Positions 54,353-64,000 of a stretch of 64,000 bases of DNA are shown here, in pieces. Location of the stretch: contig OU015566.1 in NCBI GenBank assembly GCA_907165135.1, positions 12,136,157 through 12,200,156 on the forward strand. The letters run 5' to 3'. A program made the position numbers and the translations under genes. Under the pieces are notes generated by a model. That model had not been told where the DNA came from. It saw only the letters and a program-made list of their open reading frames with translations, and made no database searches. The stretch's first letter is position 1. Each line of letters opens with the position of its first letter. The DNA is from Oikopleura dioica. Lineage: Eukaryota > Chordata > Appendicularia > Copelata > Oikopleuridae.

Positions 54353-56370
54353 ATGGCGCCGCTCACGCTCAAACTGAACACACAAAGCCTGCTTTCTCCT
54401 CCACTATTCTCCACCCCAGTGGCACTCGCCCTCCAAAACTAGTTCCCAAGTGACCTTGCTGCCCCACCGCGCGGTTCTAGAGAAGCTCAGCTTTGCCAGA
54501 GACAGACAGAGTGCTGAAAACGCCCGTTCTGAAAAAGCCGCGCTTTCTACAACGAAAATCGCTCTCTTACGCCCTCCCAGGCGGCGAACTTTGCCGGTTG
54601 AGCATGAACGGTCACAAGCTAACCGCGGTTACTTTACCCTCGAGGGGTTCTAGTAACAATGATATCTCATCGAAGAGTAGCTCGAAGTTTGAACTTTTTA
54701 ATTTGGAGTCTAAACAATTTAGTTTAGCCGCGAAACAAAAGCTCCTCAACTCTAAATTGTGCCCAAAATGACCATCATAAAAGGCTGAAGAAGCATAAGC
54801 TTAAGCCGCATGCGGCTCAAGATTTGGAAAAGCCTCTTTCAAATAGAATTGATTCAAAAACTTTCGGATTCAGTGAAATGAAGGCGGATCAACCTCTTTC
54901 GATTCAATCTTTTATGAAAAATGAGAGACAGGAAATACTTCTCTTTTATTTGCCTAATGATTACTATTGAAATATTCTATGGCCATTTTGCCTATTCTTG
55001 AATTGATGAATTTTTACATTTCTGTAAACTCGAATCATCGGAATAGTCACTGCTCCGTTATTCACTTTCCCCGTCCTACAAGTCTCCAACTTGATCATTT
55101 TCAGAATGTGCTGTTAGACAAAGAGAAAGCAAAAAAGCTCGAAGATGATCTCGCCGATTGGTTCCGAAAGAATTGAACCATCTCAGGTCGGTTCGGTTTT
55201 TACCTTTTCATTTCCTCTGGAAGTTCGCCAGGAAAGCGCGAACGGGAGTAACGTGGGGAGATTTATCGCTCTGACATTATCCGCTTTAGGCCTGGGAAAG
55301 CTTTAGTCCTGAAGAACGGAATCAACTCAATGGACTCGTTTCACTCTACGGACCGCAGGAGGGCCAGCGACGGTTCTACGCCGGTCGAGGGCCCAGTTCT
55401 AATTTAGGAAAAGGGATGAAAATTTCAGTGTTTCATTACTGACAAAAACGATTTTGCAACCAAAAAGCTTTACAAAAACGTTTGCTTTAGCATTATATAT
55501 TATGATACATGATATAATAGAAAGTTGAAAAAATTCAAAAAGAGAAAATTTCTTCATCCCTTTCTACAGGCCCAAATGATGGTTCACCCGGCCAAAAAGC
55601 GGCAACAAATTTTAATCGTTCTGCCTCAATGGGCTCCCAAGGCTCGTCGGGAAGCCTGAATAGGAACGCGTTTTCGGACCGGAAGGGTGTTTGTACTCAC
55701 CCACCGCTTGACTCAGATTTTTTTTCTCAAAGCTAATAATTTTTCGAAGCCAGCGCTCCGGAGTTTATTCTTTTGACTTTTTGTGACTTTTTGACTTTCC
55801 GCGGGGAGTTGAAGAATCGCTCAAAAGTGAAATGGGTCGAGAAACGCAGAGCAGCGCTCATATCGACCAAATTAGAGCTGAACCACCGCCGCTTCCTGAA
55901 CCAGTTCCAGTGGTCAAAGAAGAACTTCTTTCGGACGCCAAGAGCGATTTTAACCCAGCTGATTTTCAACCAGCTGCCGATTACGAACCTGCCAAATCAA
56001 GGCATAACCACGTAGGTCCATTAAATAAATTCATTATTTTTAAGCAATAATGGATAATTGTTTAATTTTGAACATGAAAATTGAAAAAAAAACGAATTAT
56101 GTATCTTTCTTTCTCGATTTCAAATTGAAAAACCTGTTACGTAACACGTTGGAAAAAAGTGAAATCTCGAAAAGCAATTTTCAAATCGCGAAATCTAAAT
56201 TTCAATTGGGCCTTTTTTCCGTTTTTCTCCGTTCTTGTTCGTTGAATTTCTTTCGTTCAAATGATTGTGCAGTGAATTACTGTAATAGAAAGAAAAATAC
56301 GATGGGCGCAATTATTCAAGAAGGACCGGCTACTTCTCCGGAGTGGAAATTCCGGGTATTTATTTTCAGA
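54353..56370 (+). CDS. Poorly resolved Ser/Pro/Lys-rich gene, or 5' part of the next gene
   Basis: Coding-like blocks on the plus strand: 54353-54418 (MAPLTLKLNTQSLLSPP), 54481-~54760 (RSSALPETDRVLKTPVLKK ...), a Lys-rich block ~54790-54960, a helical block ~55105-55175 (LLDKEKAKKLEDDLADWF), ~55290-55407 (AWESFSPEERNQLNGLVSLYG), 55570-~55685 (Gly/Ser/Asn-rich), ~55800-56010 (EESLKSEMGRETQ ... FNPADFQPAADYEPAKS) and ~56300-56357 (GAIIQEGPATSPEWKFR). The segment FNPADFQPAADYEP recalls a PAM2 poly(A)-binding-protein motif, weakly. Several junctions need GA-AG or GG-AG introns. It may join in frame to the gene starting 56637. Exon limits are approximate. Confidence 0.4.
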
Positions 56371-56636
56371 AATTTTCTAAAATTAACCCGGGGTTCATTT
56401 TTTCTCGGATTAGCGCGGCCTTCAGGGTTGTGGCCTCATGTGCCTTTTTTGGGCACGCCGTTTCTCAACTCGCCTCCTGCGGCAAGCAGTTATATAACCA
56501 CTCTTTGAAAGTATCAGTTGCGAGCTCTCCAGTCTAATTTTTGAGTGGCTCAAGCGATGTTTTAGTCTTTTTATGAACTGAAAAGGGTTACCTTGGGGAA
56601 TTCTCTTCAATTCACAGAGAAAATAAAGTTACGAAA

Positions 56637-59600
56637 ATGATCAACTTTGAATTAGATGACTCAGGCCTGACCTTTCTTGACAGTCTTGATAAGTACGAGC
56701 CTGACAAGGTAAAGCCCCGTGTTTTGTCGGATAATAACATTGAAGACCCAAGCTACGCTCTTTCTTTGAGACTCTTAGTTCGAGTACTAAATGTCATCGT
56801 CTTTCTCCCTATTCAAATTCTCTTTCATATCAAAAATACAATCTAAAGTCTTACATTTCTTTCAGTACAATGACGTCTTCACCCCAACCAGTCCGTCCTC
56901 TCAACGATCCTCGCAAAGCCGAACTGCCAGCTCCAGCGGCTATTATAGCAACACACCTCAATTCAACGAACCCCGCGGCCCCACCAGTACATGGGCACAG
57001 GTCTCAACGACCTTGAAAAACTTCTTTTTATCCCTTTTTTTAAGGAGGCTAACACGCTGCATGTGAACTTCGCTTCAATTAGACTCGACATTGATCAACA
57101 AAACCGCCCTGACTTTTTCCGCAACGATTCTACTCCTGCGCACAATCACCATAAGTAAGTTCCTTTTTCATCGGTTCGATGTTAGTCTATTCTAGCGGTC
57201 GTCCTCAATTACAGCGTCACTCTAGCTATCCTGGCCCAGCCGATTACTTTTCCCCTCCGCCGCCGCAGCGTCATTTCCACCACTCAGTCTCGCACCACCC
57301 GCACCATCACAACAACCACCACCACAACAATTCTCAACGACGCTACAGCTCCAACCAGCGCGGGTTCTACGGCTTCCCCAACGAGCACTACCGCTATTCC
57401 GACAACCAATCGTACCCGAACCAGAACAGCAAGTACGAATGGCAAAACGGAGGATTGATGACACACTCCTCGACCCACATCCTTTCCGAATCGGAGCAAA
57501 TCCTCAAGAACGCTGCTCAATTCATCGACAAAACCGACGATAAAACGAAGCTGAAAATCGATCTCTGTCGGTATCTCGAGACCGTTCCCCTCAACGCGAT
57601 GAATCTTTGTGACGCGGTCGACCTCATCTGCAACATCCAGGAAGCATTCGATAGAACTCTCAACTCTGAAATCTGCACCGAGCTCTGCCACGAGAAATCT
57701 ATCATCACGCTAGTTGGCTACCTTCACGAGAACCGGGGCCAAATGTTCAACGATCAGCTGTTGAAAACAGCAAGAGCTCTTCTCCGACTCACTTGGTCGC
57801 TGACATACACCACGATTTCTGACTTATTGGACACTTTGAGGTATTCTTTCCGCTTCTGCCACCCTAACTCTCTTTAGACCAACGAACCAACGATTCTCCA
57901 TCGACGAGCTGGTGCTTTTCTGCCAATGCCAGCATAACTACCATCTTCTGAAAAACCTGAACCCAAATACTCTCAGATGCATGGGCGAAACTGCGAGAGA
58001 ATTGCTCCCAGCTCTCCCCGTCAATGAATATCAAGGTTTATTTCTTTCTAAAATCTTCAATTTTCATTAATTTTTAGACCTCAACGATCCCCTTTACACA
58101 GCAACCGTGGTCTTTAAATGCTTCGGAAAAGATTTTTCCCCCTTCCAAGTCAATGCTGTGGCGAATATCTTCAAAGAACTCGCGTCCTACAACATGATTT
58201 GCCTCGAAAACTTGCACAAAGACGGTAGAAGTACTGTAATTCATCTACTTGACGCGTGCTTCCGGGCGAATGTCTTGAAAGACTCTTACAGTCAGGATCA
58301 ATTTGAGGTATTTGCATTGGTTGAATTCAAATAGAAATGGTCTTTCTTCAGGAAATTTATGACCACTGCTGTGCTGAAATCGCCAGAGCTGATGATGGAT
58401 CTGTAAGCATCAATATGACGGTCCAGGATATATCTGGTAAGAATAATGACCTCTTTCTTTGTCTTACCTTTTTGTAGCGGTTCTCCGAGCTCTTCAAGAT
58501 TTCACCTCGCAGAAACAGGTCTATTTCAAGACATTGAATCACGTGGCGAATGCGATGCTCAAACGAATGCAACTTGGCGAAGCAAACGCAAAAGATTTCG
58601 TCAAAAATATGAGAAATCTCACGGCGAAGTGTTTCTTCAAGGAAGAATTGTTGGAGAACTTCTGCATTTTGATCGAGCGCGATTTGGACGAATCGTGCCA
58701 TTGCCAGCGACAAAACTGCGTAAAATCATGCCGCTCGTTGAACTTCTGGTCGATTGCTGACGCCCTGGACATCATTTCCACTCCTAACTATGTATACAAG
58801 AAGGACATGGTAATGGTTCAGCTCGTATAACCAGTTCTACTTCCGTTTTAGGATGCGCACATTGCCTTTTTGTCAAAAATGGCTACGCGGATGTGTTCTG
58901 ACGTCGTCTGGGATAGTTTGATGAAGTCATTTTACGACAACAAGATTCAGAAGCTTTTCTTCACCCTTGTCGGTTTCCAGACGTACGGCTACTATCCGAT
59001 GCAGCTGATCAAGTAAGCCGATTCCTATCGATTCTCATTACGCAATGGTTAAGCTGCGAGCACTTCTACAAATATATCTACGATTTGTATCAGACGAATC
59101 AACTCCAGCAAATCCAGCGATTTCAGAAGTGGTATGACATCAAGGAGAAGGATTACAACTTGAGGAGCTATCATCCAGCCAGGTAATCCGCAAATCATAG
59201 TCGAGCATCTTTCGATTGTTGATTCTAGTGGGGATAGAAGAGAAACAATCTTTGACGATTTCTTCATTCGAACTGGCGAGAATCTGACCCCTCCAGAACC
59301 GATCCACAATCTTCAACAGATGGAACGCAAAGTCCTCAAGGCCCTGAGCGAAATCGACGGTATAGAAATAACTCAACGCCACGGGTAACGCTTCAATTAT
59401 CAATTCTTCTTGCTCATGTGTTCGTAGAATCAACCGGAAATACTCTCATTTCTTGGTCAACGGGGATACAGCTGTGCTGCCCATTTCCAGAAAGCGTCTT
59501 CTGAGAAATAGAGAAGGAACGATTGAGGATCTCGCTAGGGTGAACGGTAAATATCCTTATTTCTACCTCGAAACTAACAGAACTTTCAGGACGATTCGGA

Positions 59601-59762
59601 ACTTACAAGCGTCTGTTAGAAGCCCAGTACCCAGGCCCAAAGATGGTGATCATTCCCCACTTCGAATTTGAGCCGCTTGGTTCTGGCTCCGACCAGCCCA
59701 GCGTCGCTCAAATCTCTTACATAAAGAATAAGCTTGCCCCTGCTATCCCAGCTCTTCAGTAG
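56637..59762 (+). CDS. Large helical protein with RAP-like C-terminus; unrecognised family
   Basis: Thirteen exons with consistent phases: 56637-56708, 56866-57000, 57045-57154, 57196-57840, 57878-58035, 58078-58307, 58352-58436, 58478-58809, 58852-59012, 59054-59182, 59229-59384, 59428-59546, 59590-59762. The N-terminal ~200 residues are low-complexity (Ser/Tyr/Asn, a His/Asn run HHPHHHNNHHHNN). The rest is a series of amphipathic helices (SESEQILKNAAQFIDKT ... YKKDMDAHIAFLSKMATRM ... FFTLVGFQTYGYYPMQLI). The end, from HFLVNGDTAVLPISRKRLL to MVIIPHFEFEPLG and YIKNKL, resembles an RAP domain, as in FASTK-type RNA-binding proteins. I am not sure of that assignment. An AG 21 nt before the ATG is a plausible acceptor, or the ATG may be internal. 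Confidence 0.7.
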
Positions 59763-61276
59763 AGCATCTTCCCTTTAGGATAAGGGATTACCCCGTCACA
59801 TATCACTTTTACATATCATTCACTCGATCACATGCTAAAGTATGACTTCCACTTCAAAAAAGACTCACCCCAAGTTGGGGTCCCCAACAAAGTAAAAATT
59901 CATAAGCACATGCACCTTGATAATTACTACTCTAGAAAGTTCAACTTTACATGCCCGAGTTTTTTTACCAAAGAAAACATCACCTCTAGGAATTGAGTCC
60001 AACTCAGCCGAACTCTAGGATCTTGCTCTTTTACTATACTTTTACATATTTTTTATTCTACCTTATTTACTCAATGCTTAAATATTTTTTGTGCTCTGGA
60101 ACCAGTCCCAAATTGTCTGGGACGCGTTCCATTAACGAGCTGAATTTCCATCCTGAATACTTTTGTCTGACGTAAACTCTTTTGTCCTTATATCTTCTCA
60201 AAGCCTTTCCTAACTTATTTTTGAACTGAAAATCATTGTTGATATTATCCCACCTACACAATGTGACCTCGAATGTAGGCGGCGTGACCTGCACCACACA
60301 CGCATAACCGATACCAACGATACACTTACCCAACCTGTCCACTACGGTTAAAAATGTTTGAATACCCCCGGATGAACCCCTAGAAGTATTGCCACCTATT
60401 TTTTAATCGCGACATACGCCCTTCTCTCCTTAAAAATTTACGAAGTCAGCATCTGCCTGTCTCAAATTTGATGAGCTTTCACATGGTGCCAAAACATTAA
60501 GGGCCTCTTCAGGATTTTAAGGAGCTAATGTCCAACAAAGAAAAGCGTGCACTTCTTGGGATGAATTTCATCCTTATCCGAACCGAACCTGTCCTAAACT
60601 AGAACTGGTCAACATATGTCACTTGTGTCCGCATCATACAGAAACTTAATTGAATTGAATGAAGCTCCACAGCTAAAAAAACAAATTTTTGAAAAGTAGA
60701 CTTATAAATTAACAAGCCCGAACTACCTTGGTTTAGATAGACCAACTGCGTATTCAAGCTGTTAATTTTAAGCACTAATTCTATTTCTACGGTCATTTAT
60801 GTTTCCGAACTTTATGCTATTTTATCTATCCACCTTTAGGCCACCTTCCTTCCCGATTGACCGAGTCAACCCATTTTTTCGGACCCAATTTCCCCAGAAA
60901 CAACTTAATTAAGGATACATTATTATTGTGATTTACTTTTTTGCTATTGTTTCCCATACCAAAAAATCTTATTTTGACGCAGACACGGCTAACAAACGAT
61001 TTTTGCTATGAAAGTCAATACTCGAACTATTATTATTTTGTGAAAAGAAAGATATTTTAAGAAAAGCTGACAGAAAACAGAACTGTTTCTACAATAAAGA
61101 AAATCTTTCAAATAAAACCGATTCTTTTGAAGTCTAGATTATTTGCATTCTTTGCAGGTTTTTATGCAGGGAAGATGGAATATCAATATTGCAGAATCAT
61201 CAATTAAATCAAGAATATAGCACAAAGATAGTATTAGAATTTTAATACATTCTGAGCACTGTACTGTCACGATGTT
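59763..61276. other. Intergenic; one unexplained minus-strand frame
   Basis: About 1.5 kb. A 91-codon minus-strand frame at 60067-60342 (MDRLGKCIVGIGYACVVQV ... FSSLMERVPDNLG) has somewhat protein-like composition but no similarity I recognise; it could be a fragment of a mobile element. The rest is AT-rich. Confidence 0.35.
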
Positions 61277-61337
61277 GGCGCTAAAGGCATCTTGTCTCTT
61301 GCGCCAGAAAATATAATATTTCCGAAGCATATATAAA
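61277..61337 (+). promoter_or_regulatory. Paired GGCGC/GCGCC element and TATA box of secreted peptide 2
   Basis: TTGGCGCTAAAG (GGCGC 61277-61281) and CTTGCGCCAGAA (GCGCC 61301-61305), again 24 nt apart, followed by TATATAAACG (TATAAA 61332-61337), 32 nt before the ATG. The match to 52794-52850 extends to the flanking TAAAG and TGTCTC-CTTGCGCCAGAA. Confidence 0.6.
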
Positions 61338-61369
61338 CGAGTTCCATTCCACCTTTCCTCATAACAAAA

Positions 61370-61573
61370 ATGAAGGTTCTAACAATCTGTTCCATCCTCT
61401 TCTCACTCGCACTTGGCGACTTGCTTTATCAAAACAGACTTTCAAATCGTCTCAACTTCCGGTCGAGAAGCTACAGAAACGGGTTGACAAGTGAGCAGTT
61501 TTACTGGCTTCAACTTCTCAGACAAAATCCAAACTTTAAAAAACAGCTTCTTCAAATGGCAGGCAGACGATAA
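61370..61573 (+). CDS. Short secreted peptide, family member 2
   Basis: A 67-codon intronless frame beginning MKVLTICSILFSLALG, a signal peptide, followed by DLLYQNRLSNRLNFRSR and ending QLLQMAGRR. It is the paralogue of the gene at 52899. The signal peptide and first ten mature residues are almost identical, and the remainder keeps length, basic charge and an LTSEQF/LTAEDL block. The C-terminus ends in GRR; a Gly followed by dibasic residues is the signal for amidation and trimming in neuropeptide precursors, so an amidated peptide hormone is one possibility. Poly(A) signal AATAAA at 61612. Confidence 0.8.
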   Translation: MKVLTICSILFSLALGDLLYQNRLSNRLNFRSRSYRNGLTSEQFYWLQLLRQNPNFKKQLLQMAGRR

Positions 61574-61717
61574 CTTTTTTTATACTCTCATACTGTCAAA
61601 ATCGATCTTCCAATAAATACATTTGTGAAAATTCATCTTGTTAACTACGTGCAATAGTTCTTATGAGCATTTTATTTGTCAAATAACTCGGCTCTGAACT
61701 CACTCTTTGAAGGGAAT

Positions 61718-62162
61718 GACGACTAGGTTCGTGAGGACTAGGTTCGTGTGACTAGGTTCGTGGTGGGTTCTGCCAGAGTATTGAAATGGGCCTATATTTT
61801 GGGGCAGTAAGGGAAACGGGTTGATGACTAGGTTCGTGTGACTAGGTTCGTGAAATTTTAAATATAAAAAATCTTTGAGGCAGTAATGGAAATGGCTTGA
61901 TGACAAGGTTCGTGTGACTAGGTTCGTGAAATTCTATGTAGAAAAAATTTTGGGGCAGTAAGGGAAATGGGTTGATGACTAGGTTCGTGTGACTAGGTTC
62001 GTGAAATTTTAAATAGAAAAATTTTTGGGGCAGTAAGGAAAATGGCTTGATGACTAGGTTCGTGTGACTAGGTTCGTGAAATTTTATATAGAAAAAATTT
62101 TGGGGCAGTAAAGGAAATGGCTTGATGACAAGGTTCGCGTGACTAGGTTCGTGAAATTTAAA
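61718..62162 (+). repeat. Minisatellite, left arm (GACTAGGTTCGTG orientation)
   Basis: The 13-mer GACTAGGTTCGTG recurs in pairs inside a ~75-80 bp higher-order unit that also contains TTTTGGGGCAGTAAGGGAAATGG and a TTGATGAC linker. About five higher-order units are present, with small differences. It reads as an open frame on the minus strand only because the unit length is near a multiple of three. Confidence 0.9.
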
Positions 62163-62445
62163 ATAGAGAAAATGTGCGACTATATTTGCCAAATGAGTAT
62201 CCCACCCCCCACCCCCCCCGTATGAGCCGCTAGGCTTTACACGCAGCATAACATTCTAAAAGTAAATAAAATTAAGTTCTATTTCTTTCTAAACATCATT
62301 CATTTGCACGCATGGTTGCTAAATATGAAACAATCTTCATTCAATAAATTCGAATAAAGTAAGAATCATTCGTCCCTCTCGTTGTTCCTTAAACAAATGA
62401 GTTTCTGTAATAATTAAAATTTGTACTCTTTTAAAATCCAAATTT

Positions 62446-63020
62446 CACGAACCTAGTCACACGAACCTAGTCATCACGAACCTAGTCTTCACGAACCTAG
62501 TCTTACGAACCTAGTCATCACGAACCTAGTCATCAACCCGTTTCCCTTACTGCCCCAAAATTTTATATTTAAAATTTCACGAACCTAGTCACACGAACCT
62601 AGTCATCAACCCATTTCCCTTACTGCCCGAAAATGCTGAAAATACAAAAAATACATATAAAAATCCAAATTCCACGAACCTAGTCACACGAACCTAGTCA
62701 TCACGAACCTAGTCTTCAAGAACCTAGTCACACGAACCTAGTCTCCACGAACCTAGTCTTCACGAACCTAGTCACACGAACCTAGTCATCAATTCGTTTC
62801 CCTTACTGCCCCAAAATTTTTTCTATTTAAAATTTCACGAACCTAGTCACACGAACCTAGTCATCAACCCATTTCCCTTACTGCCCGAAAATGCTGAAAA
62901 TACAAAAAATACATATAAAAATCCAAATTTCACGAACCTAGTCACACGAACCATTTTTTCCAACATGGCACCCACGAACCTAGTCACACGAACCTAGTCC
63001 TCACGAACCTAGTCATCGGT
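62446..63020 (-). repeat. Minisatellite, right arm (inverted, CACGAACCTAGTC orientation)
   Basis: The reverse complement of the left-arm unit: CACGAACCTAGTC repeats singly or in clusters with CATTTCCCTTACTGCCC and AAAATTTCACG spacers. It is more irregular than the left arm, with runs of four to six 13-mers. With 61718-62162 it makes a large inverted repeat around a ~280-bp spacer that includes a C-rich run at 62202-62218. Confidence 0.9.
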
Positions 63021-63369
63021 CTCCTCTTTGAAGCGCCTCCCATGAGTTTCCTAAAGACCTTGTTCCGGCGGATGATCTTTTCTGATCTTTGCTCGTGATG
63101 AAGTCGCCTGAGCTCAGCAGGTGGTGATCCGGCCGGTGTACATAAACGAGTCCCCTGCTCGAGCGCGGAAATTGCAGCCCGATCGTCGCGTGCGCTCGTA
63201 ATTCAACCCATTAACTCTGCTAATTAACAACCTTGCTGCAGGAATACTATCCGAATTTTGTAATTTTCATTTTTATTGCCTCGATCATCGTGGAACAGAG
63301 TAATCAAACATCTTTTCTTGCTGCACGAGCTGCTGAAAAACCTTTTTTTCCGATTCTGGAGAACCAGAG
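63021..63369. other. Upstream region of the exchanger gene
   Basis: GC-richer than its surroundings; probable promoter/5' UTR of the gene starting at 63370. No separate gene seen. Confidence 0.3.
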
Positions 63370-64000
63370 ATGGACGAATGCTTGGCTCAGATAGAGAATT
63401 ATACAGGTAGATGAGAGAATGTTCGATAATGAGACTTTGTAATTAAATATTAAATTATTAAAGAACCCATCAAAAGTTTTGACAAACCGATTTTACCTTG
63501 AGTAACTACTGTTGATGGACCAGGGTAGCAAATCTATCCTCTACTCAGGAAACTTTGACATGTAACATGTGACATGTTGTCCCAACATTCATGAGAAGAT
63601 TTTTCATACTATATCAGCGTCTTTAGAAAGTAAGTGGAAAGTCAAATCTTCCTTTTGAGCATGTATCTACGTGTTCAATACATGTTTAAATCCTATCCTG
63701 ATTTTTCTCGCCAATTTTTTATTTTGCATCTTTTCCGAAACAGTAATTAAAACACAGCTTTAGACATATCGAACGCTTCCTGTAGCGCGTATCAAGATTT
63801 TTCCCTGGATTGTTGGTGCCAAGCCAGTCAAGCAATCGACAGTTGTAGTCCCGATGGTGGCTTTATCGACTACCTTGGTGGTGCTTTGTGTACTCTTATG
63901 TGCCGCTCTTCAGATTTGTATTGGATCTATGTGGTGTATATCCTCTGGCTGTTATGGTGGTGTCTCAGCCTGGCCTTTACAGCCGACACATTTTTCGTGC
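63370..64000 (+). CDS. SLC8B1: SLC8B1/NCLX-like mitochondrial Na+/Ca2+ exchanger, 5' exons only
   Basis: Exon 1 63370-63406 (MDECLAQIENYT) joins in phase across a 357-nt intron to exon 2, which starts at 63764 and runs off the right edge. Exon 2 encodes the extramembrane N-terminal motif of NCLX-type exchangers: paired cysteines (CWCQASQAIDSCSPDGG), FIDYLGGALC, then the first membrane helix (WIYVVYILWLLWWCLSLAF) leading into TADTFF, which matches the TAEDFFCPNL start of the alpha-1 repeat region. The catalytic ion-binding repeats lie outside the window. Identification rests on this N-terminal block only. Confidence 0.7.

Noticed and set aside
61842-62249. 135-codon minus-strand frame with repeated FHEPSHTNLVI peptide
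   Set aside because: It is a product of the minisatellite unit length; the repeat exists in both orientations, and no start, splice or promoter context supports a gene.

Overview
This is a compact animal genome segment, most probably from a larvacean tunicate such as Oikopleura dioica. Genes are intron-rich, but most introns are only about 36-60 nt. Intergenic gaps are short, and several co-oriented genes are separated by only 44-75 nt. Some introns can only be read as non-GT donors (GA-AG), and a Ty3/gypsy-like retroelement is present. The species call is inference. Exon boundaries come from reading splice signals, phase and protein similarity by hand.

Layout. 1-7 kb: a minus-strand reading frame running off the left edge, a five-copy minisatellite, and a minus-strand LTR retroelement (5' LTR, PBS, gag, UGA, pol). 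7-18 kb, plus strand: SLC35E1-like transporter, UBE2R/CDC34 E2, eIF4E, JNK, the selenoprotein SELENOF with an in-frame UGA, and NDUFS1. 18-21.5 kb, plus: two tandem copies of an unrecognised membrane-anchored glycoprotein, one carrying a piggyBac-type MITE in an intron. 21.5-39 kb, minus: AMMECR1, a BTB protein, VAMP, B9D1, CCDC40, RAD1, neuroguidin, HHAT, anillin, a small membrane protein, a degenerate peptide deformylase and an intact-motif peptide deformylase. 39.7-42 kb, plus: two tandem RING proteins. 43-48 kb, plus: Disabled (PTB adaptor). 49-52 kb, minus: ankyrin-DHHC protein. 52.8-64 kb, plus: two paralogous short secreted peptides with matching promoters, a poorly resolved proline/serine-rich gene, a helical protein with a RAP-like C-terminus, a large inverted minisatellite, and the first two exons of an SLC8B1/NCLX-like exchanger.

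Most genes are housekeeping or signalling genes. The less ordinary material is the set of local duplications (glycoproteins, RING proteins, deformylases, secreted peptides), the repeated non-canonical introns, the stop-readthrough arrangement of the retroelement, and the paired GGCGC/GCGCC promoter element shared by the two secreted-peptide genes. Several single-base frame breaks lie in or near homopolymers and may be sequence errors.
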